Shown: positions 6,532-12,675, counted from the stretch's first letter. The stretch is DNA of 12,675 bases from Comamonas sp. lk (GCA_945901215.1 CAMDKE010000036.1:1-12675), one strand, 5' to 3'. Translations and numbers: made by a program. Notes: generated by a model not told the origin, from the letters alone.

Positions 6532-7440
6532 ATGCATAACAAACTACTAGCCTCCGCATGGATAGGGATTTTTATAGCACTGTCGGGCTGCGCCAGTGCG
6601 CCGCCGCCGGTTGCCGAACTGCCAATACCCGTTCCCATTCCCATCGCCGCGGCCAAGGTGCCACCACGCATCGGTCTGGCCCTGGGCGGTGGGGCGGCGC
6701 GCGGATTTGCCCACGTGGGCGTCATCCAGGTGCTCGAAGAGGCTGGTATTCGCCCGACTTTGGTCACGGGCACCTCGGCTGGCAGTTTGGTTGCTGCCTT
6801 GTACGCCAGCGGCAAGACGGGTGCGCAGTTGCAACAGATTGCTGAAACCATGGAAGAGGCCACGATCGCCGACTGGACATTGCAAATCTTTACCCGTGGC
6901 GTCTTGCGTGGCGAGGCATTGGCCAAGTACGTGAACACCCAGGTCGGGCAAAAACCGATCGAAGCCATGGTTTTGCCGCTGGGTATCGTGGCGACCGATC
7001 TCAACAGTGGCAATGATGTGTTGTTTCAGCGCGGGGACACAGGCACGGCGGTGCGGGCTTCAAGCGCGGTGCCAGCAGTGTTTCAGCCGGTGAAAATTGG
7101 CGGACGGGAATACGTGGACGGCGGCTTGGTGGCGCCTGTGCCGGTGCGGGCGGCGCGCAAGATGGGTGCGCAAGTGGTCATCGCGGTGGACATTTCCTCG
7201 CCGCCCGAAGCCAGCGCCGCCAATGGAACACTGGAAATTCTGTTGCAAACCTTCACGATCATGGGAAAGAGCATCAGCACCATTGAGCTCAAAGATGCCG
7301 ATGTGCTGGTACGGCCCGCCTTGCAAGGGGTCTCGAGCGCCGATTTTGGCGCCCGCAAGCGCTCGATCGAAGCCGGCCGCCAGGCCATGCAGGCGGCATT
7401 GCCGCAATTGCGTGCGGCGATAGAAGCAAAGACGCATTGA
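6532..7440 (+). CDS. Patatin-like phospholipase lipoprotein (RssA-like)
   Basis: This is a predicted lipid acyl hydrolase of the patatin family, using a Ser-Asp dyad. The N-terminus is a lipoprotein signal peptide with the lipobox LSGC, so Cys20 would be lipidated after signal peptidase II cleavage. A Pro-rich linker follows (about 24-45). The patatin domain has the oxyanion motif GGGAARG (52-58), the nucleophile elbow GTSAGS with Ser82, and the catalytic Asp196 in DGG (196-198). The protein has 302 residues. The start is well supported by GAGGG at 6521-6525, six bases before the ATG. The substrate is unknown; membrane phospholipid turnover is the usual suggestion for this group. It is convergent with the phasin gene. 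A role in PHA storage is conceivable from proximity only, since the lipoprotein signal points to the envelope. Confidence 0.9.
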   Translation: MHNKLLASAWIGIFIALSGCASAPPPVAELPIPVPIPIAAAKVPPRIGLALGGGAARGFAHVGVIQVLEEAGIRPTLVTGTSAGSLVAALYASGKTGAQLQQIAETMEEATIADWTLQIFTRGVLRGEALAKYVNTQVGQKPIEAMVLPLGIVATDLNSGNDVLFQRGDTGTAVRASSAVPAVFQPVKIGGREYVDGGLVAPVPVRAARKMGAQVVIAVDISSPPEASAANGTLEILLQTFTIMGKSISTIELKDADVLVRPALQGVSSADFGARKRSIEAGRQAMQAALPQLRAAIEAKTH

Positions 7441-7449
7441 GTCGCAGGC

Positions 7450-7481
7450 AAAAAAAAGGCCTCGTTTTGCAACGAGGCCTT
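7450..7481 (-). terminator. Intrinsic terminator facing the phasin gene
   Basis: A perfect 11-bp stem (AAGGCCTCGTT at 7456-7466, AACGAGGCCTT at 7471-7481) has a 4-base loop. On the minus strand it is followed by a U-run (the A-tract 7450-7455 on the + strand). On the + strand no U-run follows. It therefore terminates minus-strand transcripts coming from phaP, about 150 bases beyond the phaP stop, and may also slow + strand readthrough from the patatin gene. Confidence 0.8.
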
Positions 7482-7571
7482 GAAGGGATCCCTGAACCCA
7501 GAGGTTACGAAAGGACCCGAGGAGACAACGGTTACAAAGCTTTCTCAAACTTCAGATGTTCGACTGTATCA

Positions 7572-7622
7572 GGGTTTTCCCTTGGAAATCCCGGTCAAGC
7601 GAAAAATTAAGGGTAAACCCTT
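7572..7622. repeat. Pair of related GGGTNNNCCC-type inverted motifs
   Basis: The stretch 7482-7630, between the phasin stop and its terminator, has no gene. It contains GGGTTTTCCC at 7572-7581 and AAGGGTAAACCCTT at 7609-7622. The second is a 6-2-6 inverted repeat whose reverse complement (GGGTTTACCC core) differs from the first at one base. A 10-bp palindrome, AGGGATCCCT, lies at 7484-7493. They could be operators or RNA stems; I do not know a regulator that matches. Confidence 0.35.
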
Positions 7623-7630
7623 TACGGGGA

Positions 7631-8176
7631 TTAACGCTTCTTGGCGGTAGCTTGTTTGGTAGCGTTGGTGGCGGTAGCTGCAACAGCTTGGAAATTGGCC
7701 TCGGCAACGTCAGTAGCTTGTTTGACAGCCTTTTGGACAGACTCCAACGCGGTATTGGCAGCGGACACGGCGCTCTTCATCACGGCAACAGCAGACTCCG
7801 AACCGGCAGGTGCGTTCTTGGCGGCGCTGTCGACCAAGGAAGCGAATTTTTGTTGCGCATCAGCGGCTTGGGCTTCGACCGACTTGTTGAACTCAGCGGT
7901 CGCGCCTGTGGCGATGTCGTACAGGTGGCGGCTATAGGCAGCGGTCTTCTCAGCCAAGGGTTGCATTAAACCGGATTGCAGTGCGAGCAGCTCTTGGGCG
8001 TCTTTCACGCTGAGCATGGTTTGGGTATGGCTTGATGCCTCAGCCATAGCTGCTTTGGAAGCAGTGAGGTTGAGTTCAACGAGTTTCTCAACGCCTTCGA
8101 AAGCCTTGTTGGTCAGGCCAAACAGGGTTTCGATGTTGGATTTGTGGGAAGCGACGACTTGTTCAACGGTAAACAT
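7631..8176 (-). CDS. phaP: Phasin (PHA granule-associated protein)
   Basis: Phasins coat intracellular polyhydroxyalkanoate granules and control their number and size. From the ATG at 8176 the product has 181 residues and begins MFTVEQVVASHKSN, followed by IETLFGLTNKAFEGVEKLVE, the typical opening of the betaproteobacterial phasin family. The body is a long amphipathic helical segment. The C-terminal third is Ala-rich with repeated AAxxA patterns and ends in a basic tail (TKQATAKKR). There is no signal peptide and no cysteine. The ATG is supported by GGAG (8183-8186 on the + strand, six bases upstream); an in-frame TTG at 8203 is less likely. The gene has a strong promoter with PhaR-type sites upstream and its own terminator. 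It implies that the organism makes PHA, although no PHA synthase gene is in this window. Confidence 0.95.
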   Translation of the reverse strand: MFTVEQVVASHKSNIETLFGLTNKAFEGVEKLVELNLTASKAAMAEASSHTQTMLSVKDAQELLALQSGLMQPLAEKTAAYSRHLYDIATGATAEFNKSVEAQAADAQQKFASLVDSAAKNAPAGSESAVAVMKSAVSAANTALESVQKAVKQATDVAEANFQAVAATATNATKQATAKKR

Positions 8177-8255
8177 AAAGGACTCCAAAAGTGAAAGTGA
8201 CAAAAGTGAGGTTTCAAAAACTATCTGCTCCGTAACCTAGCATGCGTCAGATATG

Positions 8256-8268
8256 TTGCAGTGCAGCA
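8256..8268. promoter_or_regulatory. Candidate PhaR operator at the phaP transcription start
   Basis: TTGCAGTGCAGCA contains the direct repeat TGCAG-TGCAG and reads TGCTGCACTGCAA on the minus strand. It lies just downstream of the phaP -10 box, over the expected transcription start near 8267. TGC-rich sequences of this kind are the known targets of PhaR, the PHA-sensing repressor. The assignment is by motif resemblance and position. Confidence 0.6.
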
Positions 8269-8273
8269 TGAGA

Positions 8274-8301
8274 ATTATAGGGCCGGTTTTTTGCCTTGCA
8301 A
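8274..8301 (-). promoter_or_regulatory. phaP promoter
   Basis: Read on the minus strand, TTGCAA (8301-8296) is followed after 16 bases by a perfect TATAAT (8279-8274). This is a near-consensus sigma-70 promoter and would start transcription near 8267, giving a leader of about 90 bases before the phaP ATG at 8176. It fits the very high expression usual for phasins. Confidence 0.8.
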
Positions 8302-8304
8302 GTC

Positions 8305-8329
8305 TTTTTTGCTGCGGTGCAGCAAAAAA
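8305..8329. promoter_or_regulatory. CTGC-N3-GCAG palindrome, candidate PhaR operator upstream of phaP
   Basis: A perfect inverted repeat has 11-bp arms (TTTTTTGCTGC / GCAGCAAAAAA) and a GGT centre. Its core at 8312-8322 is CTGC-GGT-GCAG. This is an exact match to the CTGC-N3/4-GCAG target described for PhaR of Paracoccus denitrificans. It sits directly upstream of the phaP -35 box, so with the element at 8256-8268 it brackets the promoter. As RNA it would also fold as a hairpin with a T-run on either strand, but no gene on either side ends here, so an operator is the better reading. Confidence 0.65.
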
Positions 8330-8343
8330 GTAACATTATTTTG

Positions 8344-8357
8344 GAAAAAGCTTTTTC
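8344..8357. repeat. 14-bp palindrome in the phaP/thioesterase gap
   Basis: GAAAAAGCTTTTTC is a perfect palindrome in the AT-rich part of the 358-base stretch (8177-8534) that separates the divergent phaP and thioesterase genes. That stretch also holds the phaP leader, promoter and operators, and a 5-2-5 inverted repeat GTACC-GG-GGTAC at 8401-8412. No gene is seen in it. The function of this palindrome is unknown. Confidence 0.35.
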
Positions 8358-8473
8358 ATGAGGGCGTCACAGGACGGGCAAGTCTATTTTTACCGCTGAT
8401 GTACCGGGGTACCCTGTGCTTGTGCTGACCCACGATCTGGCATTTGACCCCCTAGGGCCCGCGCCGCCGCCGG

Positions 8474-8482
8474 TGGCACAAT
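8474..8482 (+). promoter_or_regulatory. Possible extended -10 for the thioesterase gene
   Basis: TGG followed by CACAAT at 8477-8482 resembles an extended -10 box. It would start transcription near 8489, about 45 bases before the ATG at 8535. No good -35 box is spaced correctly; TTGACC at 8444-8449 is too far away. Confidence 0.3.
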
Positions 8483-8534
8483 AGCGGCCGTCTGGTTAGG
8501 TCCCTGGGCCTGCCGCCGCTGATGTTGCGTCCCG

Positions 8535-8975
8535 ATGCCCTCCAAATCGCACAAACCCCACGCCCAAACTCGCAGCGCCTTCCGTGCCTGGCGGAAAATT
8601 CCTACGCGCTGGATAGACAACGACGTCTACGGGCACGTGAATAACGTGGTTTATTACAGCTGGTTTGACACTGTCGTGAACGCCTATCTGATAGAGCAGG
8701 GCGCCCTGGACGTTGCAAACGGCGCCACCATCGGTCTCGTTGTGGAAACCCATTGCAACTATTTCGCGCCTGTGTCTTTTCCCCAGACAGTGGATGTGGG
8801 CCTGCGTGTGGCGCACCGGGGGACGTCGAGCGTGCGCTACGAGCTCGGCGTTTTTGGCAGTGGCGACCTGGCAGTCGCCCAGGGCCACTTTGTTCACGTG
8901 TACGTGGATGCAATCACACGCAAGCCTGCGCCGCTGCCCACCACCTTTGTTTCGGTATTGGATGCTTTGCTATGA
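8535..8975 (+). CDS. Acyl-CoA thioesterase, hotdog fold (4HBT/YbgC-like)
   Basis: The product has 146 residues, the size of a single hotdog domain, and is predicted to hydrolyse acyl-CoA thioesters in the cytoplasm as a dimer or tetramer. The active-site region reads TRWIDNDVYGHVNNVVYY. It has the conserved Asp30 and the GHVNN turn that starts the long helix of this superfamily. The later strands fit the fold (VVETHCNYFAPVSF and SSVRYELGVFG). The substrate is not readable; short- or medium-chain and aromatic acyl-CoAs are common in this group. No strong Shine-Dalgarno precedes the ATG; another ATG at 8522 is out of frame. The stop overlaps the nitroreductase start by four bases (ATGA), so the two genes are co-translated. 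Confidence 0.88.
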   Translation: MPSKSHKPHAQTRSAFRAWRKIPTRWIDNDVYGHVNNVVYYSWFDTVVNAYLIEQGALDVANGATIGLVVETHCNYFAPVSFPQTVDVGLRVAHRGTSSVRYELGVFGSGDLAVAQGHFVHVYVDAITRKPAPLPTTFVSVLDALL

Positions 8976-9682
8976 ATTCAGCTTTAAACGACGCCCGCGC
9001 AGTGGACGTCGCCATCACCTCGCGCATGTCAACGCGCGCTTTTACAAGCCAAGCGGTGGAAAAGCAGCTGCTCACGCACTTGTTGGAGGTGGCCAGTCGC
9101 TCGCCATCGGGCACCAACACCCAACCATGGAAGGTTTACGTGCTGCAAGGTGCCAGCCGCCAAAGCCTGGTAGAGCAGGTTTGCGCCGCGCACGATGCCG
9201 TGCGCGCCGACCCGGCGCTGGGGGGCCAGTATCTGGAGGAATACGACTACTACCCGCAAAAATGGGTCAGCCCGTATATTGATCGCCGCCGCGAAAACGG
9301 CTGGGGCTTGTATGGCCTCTTGGGTATCGGCAAGGGCGACAAAGACCAGATGCACGCCCAGCACCAGCGCAATTACCGCTTTTTTGATGCACCGGTGGGG
9401 CTGATGTTCACCGTAGACAGGGTGATGGGCCGTGGATCGCTGGTGGACTACGGCATGTTTTTGCAAAGCGTCATGGTTGCGGCGCGCGGTCATGGTTTGT
9501 CCACCTGTCCTCAAGCGGCCTGGAACGGCTTTGCCAAAATCATCCTGCCCCATATTGGCGCCGGACCCGACGAAATGCTGGTTTGCGGCATGGCCCTGGG
9601 CTACGCTGACGAGGCCGCCACGGTTAATCGTTTCCATACCCCGCGCGTGGCGGTACAAGACTTCACCATCTGGCTGGAATGA
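8972..9682 (+). CDS. Nitroreductase family flavoprotein
   Basis: The product is a predicted FMN-dependent NAD(P)H oxidoreductase of the nitroreductase fold, 236 residues, cytoplasmic and usually dimeric. FMN-phosphate contacts are expected in SRMSTRAF (17-24) and SPSGTNTQPWKV (44-55). The C-terminal motif CGMALGYADEA is typical of the nitrobenzoate/NfnB-like branch. Members reduce nitroaromatics, quinones or enones; the natural substrate cannot be inferred. The ATG at 8972 overlaps the thioesterase stop. The frame stays open upstream to 8753, but that part lies inside the thioesterase gene and reads as a low-complexity shadow, so I did not include it. Confidence 0.92.
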   Translation: MNSALNDARAVDVAITSRMSTRAFTSQAVEKQLLTHLLEVASRSPSGTNTQPWKVYVLQGASRQSLVEQVCAAHDAVRADPALGGQYLEEYDYYPQKWVSPYIDRRRENGWGLYGLLGIGKGDKDQMHAQHQRNYRFFDAPVGLMFTVDRVMGRGSLVDYGMFLQSVMVAARGHGLSTCPQAAWNGFAKIILPHIGAGPDEMLVCGMALGYADEAATVNRFHTPRVAVQDFTIWLE

Positions 9683-9715
9683 CGCCGGATCCCTTTAACA
9701 TTTGCAATTGCCGCC

Positions 9716-10702
9716 ATGATTTCTAACGCAAACAAGCCCCCTGTCCTAGTCACCCGCGCCATATTTCCTGAGGTGATTGCGCGCCTTGCCGAACATTTCG
9801 CGGTCGAGTCCAACCCAGACGACACGCTTTGGGACCGTGCTGAGTTGATACGCCGCCTGCAGGGCAAAGTGGGCGTCTTTACTACCGGTGTGGAGCGCAT
9901 GGACGCCGAACTGCTGGCCCAATGCCAAAGCCTGAAGATTTGCGCCAATATGACCGTGGGCTTCAACAACTTTGACCTGGGCGCCATGACCGCTGCGGGC
10001 GTTCTGGGCACCAACGCCCCTGACGTGCTGACCGAGACCACTGCCGACTTTGGCTTTGCGCTGCTCATGGCCACGGCGCGGCGGGTGACCGAGAGCGAGC
10101 ACTTCTTGCGTGCTGGCAAGTGGACGCGCTGGAGCTATGACATGTTCTCGGGCGCCGAGGTGCACGGCAGTACCCTGGGTATTTTGGGCATGGGCCGCAT
10201 TGGGCAGGCCATCGCCCGCCGGGGCGCCCTGGGCTTTGGCATGCAGGTGATTTATCACAACCGCTCACCCCTGAGCGCCACGCTAGAGAGGGAATGCAAG
10301 GCGCGCTATGTAAGCAAAAAAGAATTACTCCAAGCCGCCGACCACCTTATGTTGGTGGTGCCCTATAGCGCGGCTTCTCACCATGCCATTGGTGCGGCCG
10401 AGCTGGCGCTGATGAAGCCGACGGCAACGCTCATCAACATCGCGCGTGGCGGCGTGGTGGATGATGCAGCGCTGGCCCATGCGCTCAAAAATCAGACTAT
10501 TGCGGCGGCCGGTTTGGACGTGTTTGAGGGCGAGCCCAGCGTACACCCAGCCTTGTTGCAAGTGCCCAATGTGGTCCTAACCCCTCACATCGCCAGCGCC
10601 ACCGAAGGCACGCGCCGCACCATGGCCCAACTGGCGGTCGACAACTTGGTGGGCTACCTGGTGCACGGGCGGGCGGTGACGCCGCTGAACCCACTGGTCT
10701 AA
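9716..10702 (+). CDS. D-2-hydroxyacid dehydrogenase (glyoxylate/hydroxypyruvate reductase type)
   Basis: The product is an NAD(P)H-dependent enzyme of the D-isomer-specific 2-hydroxyacid dehydrogenase family, 328 residues, most like glyoxylate or hydroxypyruvate reductases (GhrB/GyaR). The nucleotide-binding loop is GMGRIG (158-163). After the second strand comes HNRS (181-184); an Arg there often means NADPH preference. The catalytic triad is present: Arg244 in NIARGG, Glu273 in VFEGEP and His291 in TPHIAS. The substrate-site segment VGFNNFD (81-87) is also typical. It would reduce glyoxylate to glycolate or hydroxypyruvate to glycerate. The gene follows the nitroreductase by 33 bases and precedes a TRAP transporter, which may bring in a related acid. 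Confidence 0.93.
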   Translation: MISNANKPPVLVTRAIFPEVIARLAEHFAVESNPDDTLWDRAELIRRLQGKVGVFTTGVERMDAELLAQCQSLKICANMTVGFNNFDLGAMTAAGVLGTNAPDVLTETTADFGFALLMATARRVTESEHFLRAGKWTRWSYDMFSGAEVHGSTLGILGMGRIGQAIARRGALGFGMQVIYHNRSPLSATLERECKARYVSKKELLQAADHLMLVVPYSAASHHAIGAAELALMKPTATLINIARGGVVDDAALAHALKNQTIAAAGLDVFEGEPSVHPALLQVPNVVLTPHIASATEGTRRTMAQLAVDNLVGYLVHGRAVTPLNPLV

Positions 10703-10765
10703 TTGCCCTATCCAGTTGGGTGTGACGAACCGCAATAAAGTATTTTTCAACGAAAGTGGACCGTG

Positions 10766-11788
10766 ATGACAGCTTTGAAATCCTTGCTGGCCCTGCCGGT
10801 TCTTGCCTGCGCCTTGGCGGTGTCAGCGCAAACAGTGACGCTGAAATTGCACCATTTTTTGCCCGCCGGATCGGCCGCGCAAACCATGTTCATCAAGCCC
10901 TGGTGCGACCGCATTGCCCAGGAGTCCGCTGACAAGATCAAGTGCCAAATTTACCCGTCAATGCAGCTCGGGGGCACGCCGCCCCAGTTGTTTGACCAGG
11001 TCAAAGACGGCGTGGTCGACGTGACTTGGACGCTGCTGGGTTACTCGGCCGGACGCTTTCCGCTGGTAGAAGTGTTCGAATTACCCTTCATGATGCAAAA
11101 CCCCGAAGCCACCAGCAAGGCCGTGTGGGACTACGTACAGCTCAATGACCAGGCCGAGTTCAAAGACGTGCATCCCCTGGCCTTTCACGTGCATGGTGAC
11201 GGTGTGTTCCATATGATGAACAAACCGATCAAGGTCATGGCTGACCTGAAGGACCAAAAAGTGCGTGCTCCCACGCGCCAGACCAACAAAATGCTCGCGG
11301 CCTTGGGCGCCACGCCCGTGGCCATGCCGGTGCCGCAAGTGAGCGAGGCGCTGGCCAAGTCAGTGATTGACGGCGCCTTGGTGCCCTACGAGGTGGTGCC
11401 GGTCGTCAAGATCCAGGAACTGGTGAAGTTCCATTCCGAGACCGATCCGGTGGAGCCCGCGGTCTACACCTCGGTGTTCGTGCTGGCCATGAACAAGGCT
11501 AAGTACGACAGCCTGCCCGCAGACCTGAAAAAGGTGGTTGATGCCAACAGCGGTAAGTCGCTCTCAGGCATTGCCGGCAAGGCCTTTTTGGCGGCGGACG
11601 TGGAAGGTAAAAAACTCACCACCAAGAACACCACCAATGTGATTCCTAAATCCGAGCTGGAGAGTTGGAAAAAGGTGGGCCAAACCGTGACCGATGCCTG
11701 GGTGGCGGACGTAAGCGCCAAGGGCGCCAATGGCAAGCAATTGTTGGAAAGCGCCCGCGCCTTGATCGCCAAAAACAGCGACAAGTAA
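10766..11788 (+). CDS. dctP: TRAP transporter substrate-binding protein (DctP family)
   Basis: This is the periplasmic binding component of a tripartite ATP-independent periplasmic transporter, which delivers an organic acid or similar solute to the DctQM membrane complex for ion-coupled uptake. It has 340 residues with a Sec signal peptide (about 1-21, core LLALPVLACALAV, cleavage after VSA). The mature part starts QTVTLKLHHFLPAGS, a typical DctP opening. The conserved ligand-carboxylate arginine is expected in KVRAPTRQTNK. I preferred ATG 10766 to the GTG at 10763; a weak GGA lies at 10758-10760. The ligand is unknown. The gene is followed by 112 bases with a structured repeat and then dctQ, consistent with the excess of binding protein over permease that such systems need. 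Confidence 0.94.
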   Translation: MTALKSLLALPVLACALAVSAQTVTLKLHHFLPAGSAAQTMFIKPWCDRIAQESADKIKCQIYPSMQLGGTPPQLFDQVKDGVVDVTWTLLGYSAGRFPLVEVFELPFMMQNPEATSKAVWDYVQLNDQAEFKDVHPLAFHVHGDGVFHMMNKPIKVMADLKDQKVRAPTRQTNKMLAALGATPVAMPVPQVSEALAKSVIDGALVPYEVVPVVKIQELVKFHSETDPVEPAVYTSVFVLAMNKAKYDSLPADLKKVVDANSGKSLSGIAGKAFLAADVEGKKLTTKNTTNVIPKSELESWKKVGQTVTDAWVADVSAKGANGKQLLESARALIAKNSDK

Positions 11789-11825
11789 TTTGGTGCTGAG
11801 GTTTGGTGCGGCCTGCGGCACCAAA
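11789..11825 (+). promoter_or_regulatory. Repeated arm and hairpin between dctP and dctQ
   Basis: TTTGGTGC occurs at 11789-11796 and again at 11802-11809. Both copies are complementary to GCACCAAA at 11818-11825, so the RNA can form one of two exclusive 8-bp stems (loops of 8 or 21 bases). No U-run follows, so it is not a standard intrinsic terminator. It starts at the base after the dctP stop. A stem here would protect the 3' end of dctP mRNA or limit readthrough into dctQM. Confidence 0.5.
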
Positions 11826-11900
11826 CCCTTGGCTAGTCAATTTCATGATGGTGCGCGCCGCCCTGGCATGGGGCAGTGGGCGACGTACGAAGGAATTCCC

Positions 11901-12455
11901 ATGCAAGAAACCCAAACTTCTGCGCCCGGCGCGTTGACGGTGCGCGACTTCGGCCCCCTTGGGCGTCGCCTTTTCTCAACCTGCCAATGGCTGGCGCTGC
12001 TGGGCGGCTTTGTGTTTTTGGCGCTGGTGGCCATGGGCATTGTCAGCATCGTGGGGCGCAAGCTTTTCTCTGCGCCGGTGCCCGGTGACGTCGAGGTCTT
12101 GCAAATGGCCGCAGCCTTCGCCTCGGCCAGCTTTTTCGCCTATTGCCACCTCAATGGCGGCGACGTCAAGGTCGACTTTTTTACCGCCCGCGCCAGCGCA
12201 AAAACCGTACACCGCTTGGACGCCTTGGGCTCAGGCCTGGTGGGCCTGTTTGGCAGCGTGGTGACCTGGCGCGCTTTGGTCGGGGCCTTGTCCATTCGCG
12301 AAGCCGGTGAAACCAGCATGATTTTGGGCTGGCCGCTGTGGATTGCCCAAATTTTGATGGTGCCGGGTTTTGTGTTGCTGGCGCTGGCGGGGTTTTACAT
12401 GTTTGCGCTGCACCTGCGTCGTAGCGCCATGCTCGAACCGGGAGTTTCAGCATGA
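11901..12455 (+). CDS. dctQ: TRAP transporter small permease (DctQ family)
   Basis: This is the small membrane subunit of the TRAP transporter, which works in complex with DctM. It has 184 residues with four predicted membrane helices, at about 30-52, 63-83, 108-130 and 147-170. Family features are GRKLFSAPVPGDVEVL after the first helix and GGDVKVDFF after the second. The ATG at 11901 is chosen because AAGGA at 11890-11894 lies six bases upstream. The frame is open back to 11790, but that would place a non-hydrophobic 37-residue tail ahead of the conserved part. The stop overlaps the dctM start by four bases (ATGA). Confidence 0.92.
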   Translation: MQETQTSAPGALTVRDFGPLGRRLFSTCQWLALLGGFVFLALVAMGIVSIVGRKLFSAPVPGDVEVLQMAAAFASASFFAYCHLNGGDVKVDFFTARASAKTVHRLDALGSGLVGLFGSVVTWRALVGALSIREAGETSMILGWPLWIAQILMVPGFVLLALAGFYMFALHLRRSAMLEPGVSA

Positions 12456-12675
12456 GCGGTATTGCCATCGGCGGGCTGATTTTTAGTGGCCTGATGCTGC
12501 TCTTGGTGCTGCGCGTGCCCATTGGCATTGCCATGTTTACAGCAGGAGCGACCGGCTACTTTTATTTGACCGACGGCCAGGCGCTGCCGCTGCTCAACTT
12601 TTTGAAAAACCTGGCCTATGCCCGCCTGTCGAACTACGACATGGTGGTGATTCCGCTGTTTTTGCTGATGGGCCA
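12452..12675 (+). CDS. dctM: TRAP transporter large permease (DctM family), N-terminal part
   Basis: This is the large channel-forming subunit of the same transporter, cut off by the window edge after 74 codons of an expected 430 or so. The visible part starts MSGIAIGGLIFSGLMLLLVL and continues with RVPIGIAM, the typical first helix and PxG turn of DctM. Further on, SNYDMVVIPLFLLMG matches the conserved helical-hairpin region that begins the transport domain. GGAG at 12441-12444 lies seven bases before the ATG. The ATG overlaps the dctQ stop, so both are coupled, as needed for a 1:1 complex. Confidence 0.93.
   Translation, partial: MSGIAIGGLIFSGLMLLLVLRVPIGIAMFTAGATGYFYLTDGQALPLLNFLKNLAYARLSNYDMVVIPLFLLMG

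Noticed and set aside
7060..7548. A 162-codon minus-strand frame opposite the end of the patatin gene
   Set aside because: It crosses the phaP terminator and lies antisense to the conserved patatin core, and its translation is not protein-like.
8305..8329. Reading the 11-3-11 palindrome as a terminator
   Set aside because: It has the shape of one on either strand, but no gene ends close by, and it sits directly upstream of the phaP -35 box with a PhaR-type core.
8753..8971. Upstream in-frame extension of the nitroreductase to 8753
   Set aside because: It lies wholly within the thioesterase gene in another frame. The family begins near MNSALNDARA and the ATGA overlap gives a natural start at 8972.
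11790..11900. Upstream in-frame extension of dctQ to a TTG at 11790
   Set aside because: It would add 37 non-conserved residues through the hairpin region. The ATG at 11901 has a good AAGGA at the right distance.
1..12675. CRISPR array, insertion sequence, prophage, toxin-antitoxin, tRNA or rRNA
   Set aside because: No regularly spaced repeats, transposase or integrase motifs, or cloverleaf-like conserved sequences were seen, and gene content and codon style look uniform across the window.

Overview
This is ordinary core chromosome of a GC-rich betaproteobacterium, most likely a member of the Burkholderiales close to Comamonadaceae (Rhodoferax/Polaromonas-like). The assignment rests on three things: the gene order lepA-lepB-rnc-era-recO-pdxJ-acpS-nagZ, a polyhydroxyalkanoate phasin with PhaR-type TGC-repeat operators, and a TRAP transporter of the type abundant in that family. 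It is an inference from gene content and protein style; no database search was run.

Left part (1-5881, all + strand). The end of lepA is followed by a tightly packed housekeeping operon: signal peptidase I, RNase III, the GTPase Era, RecO, PdxJ, holo-ACP synthase and NagZ. Most junctions overlap or abut (1-nt TGATG at lepA/lepB, 11-nt rnc/era overlap, TAAATG at era/recO, TGATG at pdxJ/acpS), so translation is probably coupled. The operon combines protein export, rRNA processing, ribosome assembly, DNA repair, vitamin B6 synthesis, ACP activation and peptidoglycan recycling. Era carries an N-terminal extension of about 50 residues. PdxJ is of the VNxNK subtype rather than the E. coli VNIDH subtype.

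Middle part (5882-8534). A small secreted Lys/His-rich protein is followed by an intrinsic terminator. Then come a 75-residue unknown ORF on the minus strand, a patatin-like lipoprotein (+), and a phasin gene (phaP, minus) convergent with it. The phaP promoter is readable (TTGCAA-N16-TATAAT) and is flanked by two TGC-repeat elements, one an exact CTGC-N3-GCAG palindrome. That is the layout expected for repression by PhaR. phaP has a long 3' region that ends at a strong terminator.

Right part (8535-12675, all + strand). A hotdog-fold thioesterase overlaps a nitroreductase. These are followed by a glyoxylate/hydroxypyruvate reductase-type 2-hydroxyacid dehydrogenase and a TRAP transporter (dctP, dctQ and the start of dctM). 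The reductase next to the transporter suggests uptake of a 2-oxo or hydroxy acid, but the substrate cannot be read from sequence. A repeated TTTGGTGC segment between dctP and dctQ can form two mutually exclusive hairpins.

I see no CRISPR array, insertion sequence, phage gene, tRNA, rRNA or defence system, and no convincing undescribed system. The best leads are the phaP regulatory architecture, the dctP-dctQ alternative hairpins, the Lys/His-rich exported peptide, the unknown 75-residue ORF and the Era extension.
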